DNA of 64,000 nt from assembly GCF_900111885.1 (NCBI RefSeq), contig NZ_FOKG01000013.1, positions 160,629-224,628 of the forward strand. Direction: 5' to 3'. A program made the position numbers and the translations under genes. The notes under the pieces are model-generated. The model was not told the DNA's origin. It ran no database searches and saw nothing but the letters and a program-made list of their open reading frames with translations. Positions 23,939 to 32,389 of this stretch are shown here, piece after piece (the stretch's first letter is position 1; each line of letters begins with the position of its first letter). The DNA is from Amycolatopsis marina. Its GTDB lineage: Bacteria; Actinomycetota; Actinomycetes; Mycobacteriales; Pseudonocardiaceae.

Positions 23939-25543
23939 CTAACTCTGGTACACCAGTTCACCGCCGATGGCGGTACCCAGCACGCGGACCGAGTCGAGGT
24001 TGTCCTCGTCGGTCGGGTCCGCCGACAACGCCACGAAGTCGGCCAGCTTGCCGGGTTCGAGTGTGCCGAGGTCCCGCTCCCTGAACGCCGCGTACGCCGA
24101 GCCCTCGGTGTACGCGCGCAGTGCCTCTGTCGGCGTCAGGCACTCGTCCGGCGCGAGGACCTGGCCGCCCGCGGTACGCCTGCGCACGAGGTCGGCGAGA
24201 CCGAGCAGGGGCGCACCGTTCACCACGGGCCGGTCCGAGCTGGCCGGGAGCACGCAGCCCGCGTCGAGGAAACTCCGGCCCCGGTAGCACCACGCCTCCC
24301 GTTCGGGGCCGAGCGCCGAGCGCATGCCGTCGCCGATCTCGTTGACGAACCGGCCCTGCGGCACGGGGATCAGTCCCAGCCGGGCGAGCCGGTGCAACTC
24401 GGCGGGCGGAAGCACGCCGCAGTGCTCGATGCGATGGCGGTGACCGGCTCGCGGATGCGCGGCCAATGCCGCGGTGTAGGCGTCCAGCACGGCGGTGATC
24501 GCCCTGTCCCCGATCGCATGGGTGGCGATCTGCCAGCCCGCCGCGTGCGCCCGCCGAATGGTCTCGGCCAGTTCCTCCTCGGGGAGTTGGAAGTAGCCCC
24601 GGTTTCCCGGCTCGCCCGCGAAGTCGTCGTGCATAGCCGACGTGCGGCCGATCAGCGAGCCGTCCGCGAAGATCTTCATCGGGCCGATCCGCAGCCAGTC
24701 GTCGCCGAAACCGCTGCGCAGGCCCAGGTCGAGGGAGAACGCCACGTCGTCGGCCGGATCGTGCTCGAGTTCGTGCAGCACGCTCGAGGCCACCATCAGG
24801 GTGGACCGCACATGCAGCAGGCCCTCGTCCCTGGCCCGCTGGTAGGCCGCCACCTCACAGGGCGTCTCGCCGACGAGGCCACCGCCGACGCCCGCCTCCT
24901 GCACGCTGGTGATGCCCTCGGCGAGGAACCGCTGTCCCGCCCGGTCGATCGCGCGGACCACGGTGGCAACGGGCGTCGGATAGATCAGCGGCCGCAGCAG
25001 GAGCTGCGCCTGCTCACGCAGCAGGCCGGTGGGCGCGCCGTCGGCGTCGCGCACGAGGTCCCCGCCGACCGGGACGTGTGCCAGATCGAGCTGGTCGAGC
25101 ACGCGGGAGTTCACCACGGACATGTGCCCCGAGGTGTGCTTCAGGCGTACGTGGTGCTCCGGCGCGGCCCGGTCGAGGCCCTGCCGGGCGGGATGGCCGC
25201 CCGCCAGCTTGTTCTGGTCGTACCCGCTGCCGACGATCCAGCCGCCCTTCGGTTCGGTCGCGGCCCTGCGGGCGACGGCGTCATAGACGTCCTCGACGCT
25301 CGCGCAGTGCGCGGGCCCGAGCGGCACCTCGTCCAGGGTCATCCCGAACCACGCCATGTGGTTGTGCGCGTCGTGGAACCCGGGCACCACGGTGGCGCCG
25401 CCCAGGTCGACTCGCCTGCGCGCCGCGAGTTCCACGGCCTCGTCCCCGACCGCGACGACGCGGCCGTGCAGCACGGCCATGGCGCGCACCGGCTGCCACG
25501 GGGTAAGCACCCGCGCGTTCTCGTACACCGCATCAACTCGCAT
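23939..25543 (-). CDS. Amidohydrolase, YtcJ-like (Amidohydro_3)
   Basis: 534-residue metal-dependent hydrolase. The composite N-terminal beta domain leads to the H60-x-H62 metal motif (PGFHDAHNHMAW), with later conserved GPMKIFADGSLIGRTSAM, ATHAIGDRA, HRIEHCGV and ASSDRPV as in YtcJ/N-substituted formamide deformylase relatives. No signal peptide. The ATG at 25543 gives the usual VDAVYENARVLTP start; longer frames enter the ATCG repeat. It is divergent from the enoyl-CoA hydratase operon and followed by a GNAT gene. The substrate is an amide or cyclic amide not identified here. Confidence 0.9.
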   Translation of the reverse strand: MRVDAVYENARVLTPWQPVRAMAVLHGRVVAVGDEAVELAARRRVDLGGATVVPGFHDAHNHMAWFGMTLDEVPLGPAHCASVEDVYDAVARRAATEPKGGWIVGSGYDQNKLAGGHPARQGLDRAAPEHHVRLKHTSGHMSVVNSRVLDQLDLAHVPVGGDLVRDADGAPTGLLREQAQLLLRPLIYPTPVATVVRAIDRAGQRFLAEGITSVQEAGVGGGLVGETPCEVAAYQRARDEGLLHVRSTLMVASSVLHELEHDPADDVAFSLDLGLRSGFGDDWLRIGPMKIFADGSLIGRTSAMHDDFAGEPGNRGYFQLPEEELAETIRRAHAAGWQIATHAIGDRAITAVLDAYTAALAAHPRAGHRHRIEHCGVLPPAELHRLARLGLIPVPQGRFVNEIGDGMRSALGPEREAWCYRGRSFLDAGCVLPASSDRPVVNGAPLLGLADLVRRRTAGGQVLAPDECLTPTEALRAYTEGSAYAAFRERDLGTLEPGKLADFVALSADPTDEDNLDSVRVLGTAIGGELVYQS

Positions 25544-25556
25544 GAGTGCCGACCCT

Positions 25557-25573
25557 ATCGATCGATCGATCGA
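25557..25573. repeat. ATCG tetranucleotide repeat between divergent genes
   Basis: Four tandem ATCG units plus A lie 13 bp from the amidohydrolase ATG and 17 bp from the hydratase ATG. Bases 25558-25573 form a perfect 16-bp palindrome, so the run could be an operator shared by both promoters, or a slippage-prone tract that varies between strains. Confidence 0.6.
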
Positions 25574-25590
25574 ATGGCTAGGCTCTGCGC

Positions 25591-26361
25591 ATGACCTCCG
25601 CATCGAGCACCGTCGAACTCGCCGTGGACGGCAGCGTCGCCGTCGTCCGGCTGAACCGCCCACAGCGACTCAACGCGGTCGTGCCCGAACTGGTCGACGA
25701 CCTGCTCGCGGCCCTGCGCACGGCGGGTGCCGACGAGGAAGTCCGGGCGATCGTGCTGGCCGGGAGAGGCCGAGCCTTCTGCGCCGGCCACGACCTCAAG
25801 GAGCCACCGGCGGAAGGTGACTCGCGGACCCGGCTGGAGCAGCTGCAGGACGTCACCCGCTGCCTGCGTGGCCTGCGGCAACCGGTGATCGCCGCCGTGC
25901 ACGGTTACGCGATCGGCGCGGGAGCCGAGTTCGCGCTCGGCTGCGACCTCGTGCTCGCCGCGGAGGACGCGGTGTTCGCCTTCCCCGAGGCAGGACTCGG
26001 CCTGAGCGTCACCGGTGCCGCGTCTCGGCTGCTCCCGTTGCTGGTCGGCCCGCTCAAGGCGAAGCGGTTGTTGCTGCTCGGCGAGCGGATCGACGCGACG
26101 ACCGCGGCGGAACTGGGCCTGGTGAACGAGGTCCTGCCCGGCGATGCGCTGCTGGAGCAGGCACTCGCCTGGGCACACACGGTGGCCGAGCACCCACCGT
26201 CCTCGGTGGCGCTCGCCAAGCGCGCGCTGGATGCGGGCATCGACAGCTCGCTGGAAACCGCGCTGGAACTCGAGGTCAGCCACGCGCTGATCACCGAGCA
26301 CTCCGCAGAGGTCGCCGAGTCCTCCGCCCGGTTCCGGTCCCGTTCCGGAGCGGACCGGTGA
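25591..26361 (+). CDS. Enoyl-CoA hydratase/isomerase family protein
   Basis: 256-residue crotonase-fold enzyme, expected to hydrate enoyl-CoA in beta-oxidation. The oxyanion-hole motifs are RAFCAGHDLKE (about residues 60-70) and AVHGYAIGAGAEFALGCDLV (about 101-120). The catalytic Glu positions are covered by GAGAEF and FPEAGLGL. The stop overlaps the GTG of the acyl-CoA ligase by 4 bp, and a TetR gene ends the operon, which points to catabolism of a fatty or branched acid activated in situ. Confidence 0.92.
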   Translation: MTSASSTVELAVDGSVAVVRLNRPQRLNAVVPELVDDLLAALRTAGADEEVRAIVLAGRGRAFCAGHDLKEPPAEGDSRTRLEQLQDVTRCLRGLRQPVIAAVHGYAIGAGAEFALGCDLVLAAEDAVFAFPEAGLGLSVTGAASRLLPLLVGPLKAKRLLLLGERIDATTAAELGLVNEVLPGDALLEQALAWAHTVAEHPPSSVALAKRALDAGIDSSLETALELEVSHALITEHSAEVAESSARFRSRSGADR

Positions 26362-27917
26362 GCCCCGTACCCGAACTCGCCGAAGTCGACGATCTCGGCA
26401 CCCTGCTGGACAGGGCAGCGGCGGCCTGGCCGGACAAGGACGCGTGGGTGTTCGACGCCACCGGTGAGCGGCTCACGTTCGCCGAGGTACGCCGCCGTAG
26501 CTCGGAACTGGCAGCCGCGCTCGCCGGAACCGGGGTGCGCCCTGGCGACCGGGTGGCCGTGATGCTGCGCAACCAGCCGGAGTTCCCGCTGATCTGGCTG
26601 GCACTGGCGAGGCTCGGCGCGGCGCTCGTCCCGGTGAACACCAACTACCGGGAACTGGACGGCAGGCACGTCCTGGCCCACTCCGCCGCCCGGTTCGCGG
26701 TCACCACACCGGAGTTCCACGAACTGCTCACCGCCATCGTCCCTGGCACCGCCGTGCGGCGGGTGCTCGACGTGGCGGAGCTGACGGCGCGGGGACCGTT
26801 GCCGGAGAGAGCTTCTGTCGCGGAGACGGTGGCGAACATCCAGTACACCTCCGGCACAACGGGCGCTCCCAAGGGATGCGTGCTGCCACACCGCTACTGG
26901 ACCAATCTCGCCTACGGCCTGACCACGGAATTTCCCGCCATCCACGACGGCGATGTACTGCTCACCGCACAACCGTTCCACTACATCGATCCACAGTGGA
27001 ACGTCGCGCTCGGGCTGGCGTCCGGTGCGACACTGGTGGTACTCGACCGGTTCCACCCTTCGACGTTCTGGGCGAAGGTGCGTGAGCACGAGGTCACCTG
27101 GTTCTACTGCCTCGGCCTGATGCCGACGCTGCTGCTTCGCGTTCCCGAGTCAGCGGCGGACCGCAGGCACCACGTGCGGGCGATCAGTGCCTCGGCGATT
27201 CCCCGCGATCTGCACGCGGAACTGGAACGCCGTTGGGGAGTGCCGTGGCACGAAGCCTTCGGCATGACCGAGACGGGCGGGGACATCCGGGTGTCCGAGG
27301 TGGACCACGACGTCTCGGTCGGCGCCGGCTGCCTCGGCAGGCCTGTTCCCGGCAGGGAGGCACTGATCGCCGACGAGGCAGGCCATCCGCTCCCGCGCGG
27401 CGAGACCGGTGAGCTGCTGATCCGCGGTGTGGGGCTGATGCACGGCTACCACGACGATCCGGAGGCGACCGCTCGCGCGTTCCGGAACGGCTGGTTCCAC
27501 ACCGGCGATCTCGCCAGGATGGACGAATCGGGGCGCGTGTTCTACGTCGGGCGCACCAAGGACATGATCCGGCGCAGCGGGGAGAACGTCTCGGCCGACG
27601 AGGTGGAGCGGGCACTGATGTTGCACCCCGGCGTGCGGCTGGCCGCGGTGATCGCCGTTCCGGACGAGATTCGCGGCGAGGAGATCAAGGCGTACGTGGT
27701 GCTCTGCGGCGACCACGACCCGTCCACCCTGCCGCCCGCGGAGCTGGCCGAGTTCTGTGCGGGCAAACTGGCCTACTTCAAGGTTCCGCGCTACTGGACG
27801 TATGTCGACGAGCTGCCGATGACGCCGTCGGAACGGGTGGCCAAGGGCGAACTGCGAAAGGCCGGGGAGGATCCGCGGATGGGTTCCTACGACAGGACGG
27901 ACGGCACGTGGCGGTGA
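26358..27917 (+). CDS. AMP-dependent acyl-CoA synthetase (FadD/CaiC-like)
   Basis: 519-residue adenylate-forming ligase that activates a carboxylic acid to its CoA thioester. ATP-binding motif YTSGTTGAPKG (about residues 164-174), the adenylate motif GMTETGG (about 300), the hinge YVGRTKDMIRRSGENVS (about 395-411) and the C-terminal catalytic Lys in TPSERVAKGELRK are intact. It is translationally coupled to the hydratase and overlaps the following TetR gene by 10 bp. It resembles crotonobetaine/carnitine or short-to-medium acid ligases; no specificity residue can be read with confidence. Confidence 0.92.
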   Translation: MSPVPELAEVDDLGTLLDRAAAAWPDKDAWVFDATGERLTFAEVRRRSSELAAALAGTGVRPGDRVAVMLRNQPEFPLIWLALARLGAALVPVNTNYRELDGRHVLAHSAARFAVTTPEFHELLTAIVPGTAVRRVLDVAELTARGPLPERASVAETVANIQYTSGTTGAPKGCVLPHRYWTNLAYGLTTEFPAIHDGDVLLTAQPFHYIDPQWNVALGLASGATLVVLDRFHPSTFWAKVREHEVTWFYCLGLMPTLLLRVPESAADRRHHVRAISASAIPRDLHAELERRWGVPWHEAFGMTETGGDIRVSEVDHDVSVGAGCLGRPVPGREALIADEAGHPLPRGETGELLIRGVGLMHGYHDDPEATARAFRNGWFHTGDLARMDESGRVFYVGRTKDMIRRSGENVSADEVERALMLHPGVRLAAVIAVPDEIRGEEIKAYVVLCGDHDPSTLPPAELAEFCAGKLAYFKVPRYWTYVDELPMTPSERVAKGELRKAGEDPRMGSYDRTDGTWR

Positions 27918-28519
27918 CGGATCCGGTGCCGAGCCGGGAACGCGTGCGCAGGGCAGCGTTGAAACTCTTCGCGACACGGGGATTCCACGGCACCGGAATC
28001 CGCGATCTCGCGCAGGAGGCGAGATTGTCCCCGGCCAGCCTGTATCACTACATGGGCACCAAGGAAGCGCTGCTGGCCGAGCTCATGCGGGAGTCACTGC
28101 AGACGCTGCTCGACTCGGCCCGCGCGACCGTGGCCGACGTCACCGACCCGCGGGAACGGCTGCGCCGTCTTGTCGCCCTGCACGTCACGACGCATGCGAC
28201 ACAGCCGGACGAGACCCGCGTGGTGGACAACGAGGTGCGGTCGCTCTCACCCGAGCCGCGAGCAGCCGTCATCCGATTGCGGGACACCTACGAGGCACTG
28301 TGGGCAGACGCGATCGACGACGGCGTCCGCGCGGGGATCTTTCACACCGACGAACCATCGGTCAGCAGACTCGCACTGCTGGAGATGTGCAACGGCGTGG
28401 CCAGGTGGTATTCCCCACGCGGCGCACTGTCACTCGAGCAGCTGTCCCGCCACTATGCCCGGCTGGCACTGGGCGCACTCGGTGCCGGCGACGCAGTGGA
28501 GGCCGGAAAATCCCCCTGA
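27908..28519 (+). CDS. TetR-family regulator of the acyl-CoA operon
   Basis: 203-residue repressor; helix-turn-helix at about residues 10-58 (GIRDLAQEARLSPASLYHYM, then GTKEAL), with a C-terminal domain like those of acyl-CoA-responsive TetR proteins of the KstR2 kind. The GTG lies inside the ligase gene (10-bp overlap), so the regulator is produced with the enzymes and probably represses the operon until the acyl-CoA forms. Candidate sites are the ATCG palindrome before the operon and the CTAAGCG dyad before the nearby acyl-CoA dehydrogenase. Confidence 0.9.
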   Translation: MAVTDPVPSRERVRRAALKLFATRGFHGTGIRDLAQEARLSPASLYHYMGTKEALLAELMRESLQTLLDSARATVADVTDPRERLRRLVALHVTTHATQPDETRVVDNEVRSLSPEPRAAVIRLRDTYEALWADAIDDGVRAGIFHTDEPSVSRLALLEMCNGVARWYSPRGALSLEQLSRHYARLALGALGAGDAVEAGKSP

Positions 28520-28527
28520 ACAGGGGG
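28512..28527 (+). terminator. Short hairpin over the TetR stop codon
   Basis: CCCCCTG and CAGGGGG are separated by AA, so the loop is effectively four bases on six pairs, and the stem includes the TGA. It may end the acyl-CoA operon; no T-run follows. Confidence 0.45.
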
Positions 28528-28601
28528 TAGAGGCGGATTCGGCAGCGTGTTGCGACCCGCTAACGCTTGCCCCGGCGGCGATGCTGGGGGACGCTCGAAG
28601 G

Positions 28602-28928
28602 GTGACTGAGGAAACGATCCAACTGGAACTCACCGAATCGGGCCTCGCACCTGGTCTTCCGGTGCCGACCGACCCTCGGGACCAGGTACAGGATGTGCCT
28701 TATCGCCCGGTCGAGTTCCGCGATGATGATCTACCTGCGGCCCTGGAACGTTGCGCCGGGTGGCTTCGGGACGCACAGCGGTGGCTGGGTGAACCCGTGG
28801 ACGTTATCGCCATCCACCTGGACTACGACGAGCGTGAAGGTTCGCCGTACTACGACCTGAAACTGCTCTGCAACGAAGAAGACCTGGCAGGCGTTCCCCT
28901 GGCACTACGCGCTCGCAAGGACGACTGA
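28602..28928 (+). CDS. Small soluble protein, function unknown
   Basis: 108-residue acidic protein. The most distinctive part is the C-terminal half, with VDVIAIHLDYDERE and YYDLKLLCNEEDL, which looks like an alpha/beta fold; I do not recognise the family. GTG 28602 is chosen; an in-frame ATG at 28581 would add seven residues. No signal peptide or membrane segment. It stands alone between the acyl-CoA operon and a strong bidirectional terminator. Confidence 0.6.
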   Translation: MTEETIQLELTESGLAPGLPVPTDPRDQVQDVPYRPVEFRDDDLPAALERCAGWLRDAQRWLGEPVDVIAIHLDYDEREGSPYYDLKLLCNEEDLAGVPLALRARKDD

Positions 28929-28942
28929 CAGAGAATCCGATT

Positions 28943-28982
28943 CACCTTGGGAACCGTGGGAGCGCCCACGGTTCCCAAGGTG
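28943..28982. terminator. Bidirectional hairpin terminator
   Basis: Perfect 18-bp arms (CACCTTGGGAACCGTGGG and its complement) enclose a four-base AGCG loop. It lies between the convergent small protein gene and acyl-CoA dehydrogenase and can serve both. Confidence 0.92.
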
Positions 28983-29010
28983 GCTAGTGTCCGGCTCAGC
29001 CCAGTACTGT

Positions 29011-30180
29011 TCAGCCCAGCGCGCCGCTGACCTTGACGTGCCCCTTCAGCAGGTTGCGCGCGATGGTGCGGCGCTGGATCTCGTCGGTGCCCTCGTAGAT
29101 CCGCAGCAGACGCAGTTCGCGATACCACCGCTCGATCGGCAACTCCCGCGTGTAGCCCATCCCGCCGTGGATCTGCATCACCCGATCGACGATTTCGTTG
29201 GCCTTCACGCCCCCGTATAGCTTTGCCATCGACTGTGCGTGCCGGGAGTCGAGGCCGGAGTCGACCTGCCAAGCGGCGTGCAGCACGAGCCAGCGCAGTG
29301 CCTCGAGTTCGACGCCGGAGTCCGCGATCATCCACTGGATGGCCTGGCGCTCGGCGATCGGCGCGCCGAAGGTCTCCCTGGTGTTCGCGTGCTCGATCGC
29401 CATCGTCAGCAGTCGTTCGCACGAGCCGATGGCCCTGGCGGGCAACAGGTACCGGCCCCGGCCGATCCACTGCATCGCCAGCTCGAAGCCCTTGCCGAGT
29501 TCGCCGAGGATCTGGCTCTCGGGCACCCGCACGTCCTCGAAGACCAGTGCGGCGGGGCCCCACTCGCCCATCGTGTCGATGTACTCAGAGCGCCAGCCCA
29601 TCTCCCTGTCGACAAGGAAACAGGTCACTCCGCCGTTCGCCCCCTTCTCCGGGTCGGTGATGGCGAACACCATCGTGAAGTCCGCTTCGTTGCCGCCGGT
29701 GATGAAGGTCTTCTCGCCGTTGATGATCCAGTCCGAACCGTCCTTCTTGGCAGACGTGCGGATGTTCTTGGCATCAGAGCCCGCACCCGGCTCGGTGATC
29801 GCGAAACAGGACTTCCGCTCGCCGGAGATCGTCGGCAACAGGTAGCGCTCCTGCTGCTCCGCGTTGCCGTGGAAGAGAATGTTGTCCGCCGAGCCGCCGA
29901 ACTGGAACTGCACGAACGAGCGACCCAGTTCCGCCTCGATCAGTGCGGTCATCACCGCGGACAGACCCATGCCGCCGAACGACTCGGGAGTCTGCACTCC
30001 CCAGAAACCTGACTCCTTGGCCTTGAGCTGCAGCTCGGTCAGTTCATCCCTGGTCAGTCCCGGCTCACCTGACCGCTCCCTGCGCAACACCTCCTGCTCG
30101 CGGGGAACGAGTTCACGCTGGACGAACGTGCGCACCCAGTCGCGCACCTCGCGCTCTTCGACAGTGAGACTGAAATCCAT
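29011..30180 (-). CDS. Acyl-CoA dehydrogenase
   Basis: 389-residue FAD enzyme that forms the 2,3-double bond in acyl-CoA. Signature CFAITEPGAGSDAKNIRT (about residues 128-145) and FITGGNEADF, the flavin/substrate region in the C-terminal helical domain, and catalytic base E363 in YEGTDEIQR are all present. The ATG is followed by the normal DFSLTVEEREVRDWV. It is a single-gene unit with a dyad 37 bp upstream; the ligase/hydratase operon nearby supplies neighbouring steps of beta-oxidation. Confidence 0.95.
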   Translation of the reverse strand: MDFSLTVEEREVRDWVRTFVQRELVPREQEVLRRERSGEPGLTRDELTELQLKAKESGFWGVQTPESFGGMGLSAVMTALIEAELGRSFVQFQFGGSADNILFHGNAEQQERYLLPTISGERKSCFAITEPGAGSDAKNIRTSAKKDGSDWIINGEKTFITGGNEADFTMVFAITDPEKGANGGVTCFLVDREMGWRSEYIDTMGEWGPAALVFEDVRVPESQILGELGKGFELAMQWIGRGRYLLPARAIGSCERLLTMAIEHANTRETFGAPIAERQAIQWMIADSGVELEALRWLVLHAAWQVDSGLDSRHAQSMAKLYGGVKANEIVDRVMQIHGGMGYTRELPIERWYRELRLLRIYEGTDEIQRRTIARNLLKGHVKVSGALG

Positions 30181-30216
30181 GGGAACGGCTCCTTCGACTA
30201 CCCGGCGGTCGCACTA

Positions 30217-30232
30217 CTAAGCGGTCGCTTAG
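30217..30232. promoter_or_regulatory. Inverted repeat, candidate TetR operator
   Basis: CTAAGCG and CGCTTAG flank GT in the 113-bp gap between the divergent acyl-CoA dehydrogenase and phosphopantetheinyl transferase genes, closer to the dehydrogenase. This form is typical of TetR sites in acyl-CoA metabolism. The TetR at 27908 is the nearest candidate; binding is untested. Confidence 0.55.
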
Positions 30233-30293
30233 CACGACCGTAACCTACGTCGGACACTGGCGGCAGCCCTGTGTTTGGCCGTACGTTCGTTTG

Positions 30294-30986
30294 GTGATCG
30301 ACTGTGCCGTCTGGTGGGCGACTCCGATCGCCGAAACCGGCGAGTTCCTTCCGCTGCTCAGCCAGTTGGAGACCGAGCGGTATGGCGCCTACCGGCAAGA
30401 GCTGGACCAGCGACGTTTCCTGACCGGACGGGTTCTGGCGAAGACGCTCGTCGCGGCCAGACTGGGCGTCACCCCCGGCAGCGTACGGTTCGACGCGACC
30501 TGTGCGGACTGTGGCAAACACCACGGTCCGCCGCGGGTGCCCGACGCGCCGATCAAGTTCTCGATCTCGCATTCGGGGGAGCGTGTGGGCATCGCACTGA
30601 CCGACCGGACCCCTGTCGGTCTCGACGTCGAGACGGCAAACAGGCGCGCCGACGAATCACTGATCGACTACGCGCTCAGCGACGAGGAGCGCCGGGTCGT
30701 GCACGCCCTTCCGGAGGACGAGCGTGCGAACGCCTTCTTCACCTACTGGACCCGGAAGGAAGCGGTGATGAAGGCGACCGGCAAGGGCCTGCGAATCCCG
30801 CTGCGGGGCATCACCCTCGCCCCGCCCGGCGAATCCGCCCACCTGCTCGCCTCGGACGACGAGTCGCTCTCACCGGAACGCACGAGGCTGGCCGATCTGA
30901 CGCCCGGCTCCGGTTACCGCGCTGCCGTTGCCCTGCTCACCGACCAGGAGATCGCCGTCACCGAGCACGAGTGGTCCCCCTCCTGA
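30294..30986 (+). CDS. 4'-phosphopantetheinyl transferase, Sfp type
   Basis: 230-residue enzyme that transfers phosphopantetheine from CoA to carrier proteins of polyketide, peptide or siderophore synthases. The diagnostic motifs are FSISHSG (residues 89-95), VGLDVE (108-113; Mg ligands D111 and E113) and WTRKEAVMKATGKGL (152-166; E156). GTG 30294 is used; a TTG just before it is also possible and neither has a ribosome site. It ends 21 bp from the convergent isochorismate synthase stop. No carrier-protein gene is in the window, so it must act on clusters elsewhere. Confidence 0.93.
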   Translation: MIDCAVWWATPIAETGEFLPLLSQLETERYGAYRQELDQRRFLTGRVLAKTLVAARLGVTPGSVRFDATCADCGKHHGPPRVPDAPIKFSISHSGERVGIALTDRTPVGLDVETANRRADESLIDYALSDEERRVVHALPEDERANAFFTYWTRKEAVMKATGKGLRIPLRGITLAPPGESAHLLASDDESLSPERTRLADLTPGSGYRAAVALLTDQEIAVTEHEWSPS

Positions 30987-31007
30987 CGCGCGTTTGCCAA
31001 CAGGCCG

Positions 31008-32186
31008 TCAGAAGTCCAGCTCCAGCCCCATCGCGCGCAGCAGGGTCTGGAACTTCGCCGAGGTCTCGGCCAGCTCCGCGTGTGGCTCGGAGTCGGCGAC
31101 TATCCCGCCGCCCGCGTACATCCGCAGGCCGTGCCCGGCCACCTCGGCGCAGCGAATCGCCACGGCCCACTCACCGTCGCCCTTGGCGTCCACCCAGCCG
31201 ACGGTCCCCGCGTAGTACCCGCGCTGGAACGGCTCGAGCTTGCCGACGAGTTCGCGTGCGAACTCGGTGGGGGTGCCGCAGATGGCGGGTGTCGGGTGCA
31301 GAGCCGCTGCCAGTCGCAACGCCGTGACGTCGGGGTCGATGAGCTCACCGCTGATCGTCGTGCCCAGATGCCACACGGTCGGTGTCGCCACCAGCGAGGG
31401 TTCGGCAGGTACGTGCAGGTTCCGGCAGAACGGTCCCAGTGTCTGCACCACGGCCTCCACGAGCACGGCGTGCTCGGTGTGGTCCTTCGCCGAGGCGAGC
31501 AGGGCGTCGGCGTTGGCGGCGTCCGTCGCGGGGTCGTCCGAACGCGGGGCCGATCCGGCGTGCGGGTGCGCGAGCACCGAACGACCGGTGCGGGAGATCA
31601 GCAGTTCCGGAGTGGCACCGACCAGATCGCGGCCGCCGGGCAGGCCCGCGGCGTAGGTGTACCCGTTCGCGTTGTCCAGCACCAGGTTGTGCAGGATCGT
31701 CGCGGGGTCGACGGGATCGGCGAACTCGACGTCCAGCGCACGGGCCAGCACGACCTTGCGCAGCTTGCGGTGCCGCAGCATGGTGATGGCCCTGGACACC
31801 GCCTCCACATGCCGCGCGGGCTCGGGAACCGAGCGTGAACCGATGGGAATGCCCACGGTGCGACGCGGCAGACCGGCGACGCCGGGATGCGCGGGACCGG
31901 CGATCCTGACCCGCTCGGGAAGCACGATGCGACCGGGAGCCCCCGCGGTGGCCGTGGTGTCGAAGGGCAGTGCGCCCGCGGCCAGACCGGCAGGCGAGTC
32001 GGCCAGTGCCGCTGCCGTGTGCTCACTCAGCCGCACCGCGTCGATGTCGGTGAACTCGGCGGCCTTCCCCGCTCCGAGCAGGGTGCGCCGCTTGGTGGCG
32101 AGGAAGAAGTCTCCAGCCTTGTAGTCGTCGAGCAGTTCCTGCGCGGTTGCCGCCTGACTCTCGACACTCTCGTGCGTCACGCTCAC
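31008..32186 (-). CDS. Isochorismate synthase (chorismate-binding family)
   Basis: 392-residue Mg-dependent enzyme converting chorismate to isochorismate, for menaquinone or for catecholate siderophores. Motifs of the DhbC/EntC/MenF group: KVVLARALDVEF (about residues 170-181), the HPHAGSAPR loop, AVLVEAVVQTL, HLGTTISGELID, HPTPAICGTP and GYYAGTVGWVDAKGDGEWAVAIR, ending with MYAGGGIVADS. GTG 32186 is chosen with GAGG nearby; other starts up to 32237 are possible. A phosphopantetheinyl transferase next door favours a siderophore role, but there are no dhbA/B/E genes here. Confidence 0.9.
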   Translation of the reverse strand: MSVTHESVESQAATAQELLDDYKAGDFFLATKRRTLLGAGKAAEFTDIDAVRLSEHTAAALADSPAGLAAGALPFDTTATAGAPGRIVLPERVRIAGPAHPGVAGLPRRTVGIPIGSRSVPEPARHVEAVSRAITMLRHRKLRKVVLARALDVEFADPVDPATILHNLVLDNANGYTYAAGLPGGRDLVGATPELLISRTGRSVLAHPHAGSAPRSDDPATDAANADALLASAKDHTEHAVLVEAVVQTLGPFCRNLHVPAEPSLVATPTVWHLGTTISGELIDPDVTALRLAAALHPTPAICGTPTEFARELVGKLEPFQRGYYAGTVGWVDAKGDGEWAVAIRCAEVAGHGLRMYAGGGIVADSEPHAELAETSAKFQTLLRAMGLELDF

Positions 32187-32334
32187 CGACCTCAACTCCT
32201 TCACGCGCGGGATCTCCGCGCCCGTCCAGTCCAGCATGCACCCGTGCGGGTGACACGACGGACCGGACCTTCAGTGAGGTCGGTCATGCGCGGTTCGCAA
32301 ACCGGCAATGCGCGCAGGAGTATTTCTCGCGCGG

Positions 32335-32359
32335 GGCCGGGGTGCTGCACACCCCGGCC
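32335..32359 (-). terminator. Hairpin terminator after sIHF gene
   Basis: Arms GGCCGGGGTG and CACCCCGGCC surround CTGCA, 31 bp beyond the sIHF stop and about 150 bp before the isochorismate synthase start on the same strand, so it separates the two transcripts. Confidence 0.75.
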
Positions 32360-32389
32360 GCGCGCGAGTTCGAAACGCTCCGGCTTGGG

